From: Novosphingopyxis sp042090735
GTDB taxonomy: Bacteria > Pseudomonadota > Alphaproteobacteria > Sphingomonadales > Sphingomonadaceae
Length of the DNA stretch: 7,474 nt
Reading direction: 5' to 3'
NCBI GenBank assembly: GCA_042090735.1
Contig: JBELIU010000148.1
Span: forward strand, 1-7,474
The translations under genes and the position numbers were made by a program. The notes under the pieces were generated by a model, which saw only the letters and a program-made list of their open reading frames with translations, had not been told where the DNA came from and did no database searches. Shown in pieces: positions 6,517 to 7,474 of this stretch (position 1 is the first letter of the stretch; every line of letters starts with the position of its first letter).

Positions 6517-7474
6517 CTATTTCAACCGCGCAAGAAGTTCCTTGATCGGCACGAACGCGAACGCCACCGAGCTGTCCGCGATGCCGTACGGCAGGAACAG
6601 CGTGTCGCCGAGCCGCATGGCCCCGCAGGTATAGACCACGTTCGGCACATAGCCCTCCCGGTCCGTATTGGCGGCGGTCAGGATCGGTTCGCTGGCACGT
6701 GCAATCACCTTGGACGGATCGTCCTTGTCGAGCAGCACCGCGCCGATCGCATATTTGCGCATCGCACCGACGCCGTGGGTGAGCAGCAGCCACCCCTCGT
6801 CCAGCTCGATCGGCGAACCGCAATTGCCGATCTGTACGAACTCCCAAGGATATTTGGGCTCCAGCAGCTTGTCGCCGCCATCCCAGCGTTCCAGCGAGTC
6901 CGATTTCAGGAGGAACAAATTCTCCCCGTCCTGCCGCCCGATCGCCATATATTGATCGCCGATCTTGCGCGGGAACAGGGCGATGCCCTTGTTGCGCGAG
7001 GCGGCACCGGCGATCGGTTTCAGATCGAAATGGCGCCAGTCGCGTGTGCGCATAAGCTCGGACTGGATCTCGCGCCCCGAATAAGCGGTGTAGGTGCCCA
7101 GCCATTCGGTCGAGCCGTCCTCATGCGTGAACTGGACGAGACGAAGGTCTTCCAATCCGTTGCGCTGCGCATCGGTGATCGGAAAGATGACCGTCCCGGA
7201 CAAGGTGCTGTCGCGGTGGCGGATCACCGTCACGGGGCCCTCGGGGACCTCCTCCTCGCCTTGCGCAGTATCCGTGGCGGTAGCGAAAGGCGGTTCGGGG
7301 GCCAGTTTCAGCTTGCCGTCCTCCGTCGCGATCCCCTCACGAAAGGCGACGGAGCTGATATGCCCTTCGCCAACCGTGCGCAGCGACATGATGAAGCGGC
7401 AGCTGCCCTCGGGCATGCCGGACTGGTCCCAATGCGGCACCACGCTGGGGTTCATGATGGCAGCGGCGGCATAG
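6517..7474 (-). CDS. Glycoside hydrolase family 130 protein, 5' end beyond the window
   Basis: GH130 enzymes are five-bladed beta-propellers that phosphorolyse or hydrolyse beta-mannosides. Here 318 complete codons are visible. The frame continues unbroken to the window edge, and residues before the first visible ATG (7455) read YAAAAI, running into NPSVVPHWDQSG, a core segment, so that ATG is internal and the true N-terminus is missing. Numbering from that Met, landmarks are SLRTVGEGHISS (24-35), LEDLRL (101-106) with the Glu-Asp pair typical of the family's general-acid region, NKGIALFPRKI (155-165), GNCGSPIELDEGWLLLTHGVG (210-230), YAIGAVLLD (235-243), PNVVYTCG (271-278) and LPYGIADSSVAFA (288-300). 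The stop is TAG at 6519-6517. Whether it is a phosphorylase or a hydrolase, and on which mannoside, cannot be decided without the missing part and a subfamily comparison. It lies 84 bases upstream of the amidohydrolase gene on the same strand and may share its transcript. Confidence 0.88.
   Translation of the reverse strand, partial: YAAAAIMNPSVVPHWDQSGMPEGSCRFIMSLRTVGEGHISSVAFREGIATEDGKLKLAPEPPFATATDTAQGEEEVPEGPVTVIRHRDSTLSGTVIFPITDAQRNGLEDLRLVQFTHEDGSTEWLGTYTAYSGREIQSELMRTRDWRHFDLKPIAGAASRNKGIALFPRKIGDQYMAIGRQDGENLFLLKSDSLERWDGGDKLLEPKYPWEFVQIGNCGSPIELDEGWLLLTHGVGAMRKYAIGAVLLDKDDPSKVIARASEPILTAANTDREGYVPNVVYTCGAMRLGDTLFLPYGIADSSVAFAFVPIKELLARLK

Overview
The window looks like a chromosomal stretch from a high-GC alphaproteobacterium. 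The protein styles suggest Sphingomonadales, perhaps an Erythrobacter-like lineage. This placement is inferred from GC-rich codon use and protein resemblance only; no rRNA or other phylogenetic marker is present. No tRNA, rRNA, CRISPR array, insertion sequence or phage gene is visible.

Layout. Positions 1-426 hold no gene that I can support, apart from the possible last codons of an upstream gene. Two plus-strand genes follow: proB (glutamate 5-kinase, 427-1539) and proA (gamma-glutamyl phosphate reductase, 1685-2941). Their 145-base gap contains a strong GC-rich hairpin. A near-perfect two-way terminator at 2996-3032 separates proA from two genes on the minus strand. Read in their own direction these are a 5'-truncated glycoside hydrolase family 130 gene (7474 down to 6517) and, 84 bases downstream, a gene for an exported 1125-residue protein (6432 down to 3055). 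The latter joins a long TolB-type beta-propeller to an amidohydrolase domain.

How the genes work together. ProB and ProA catalyse the first two steps of proline synthesis from glutamate. Their product, glutamate semialdehyde, cyclises and is reduced by ProC, which is not in the window. The minus-strand pair may be co-transcribed. One is a putative sugar phosphorylase or glycosidase of the mannoside-active GH130 family; the other is a putative periplasmic metal-dependent hydrolase of unknown substrate. Nothing in the sequence ties the pair to proline synthesis beyond convergent adjacency.

Most of the window is ordinary metabolism. The points most worth a second look are the metal-ligand substitutions in the amidohydrolase domain, its twelve propeller motifs, a hairpin that would mask the ribosome binding site of that gene, and competing stems between proB and proA. 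I did not find convincing evidence of a wholly new system.
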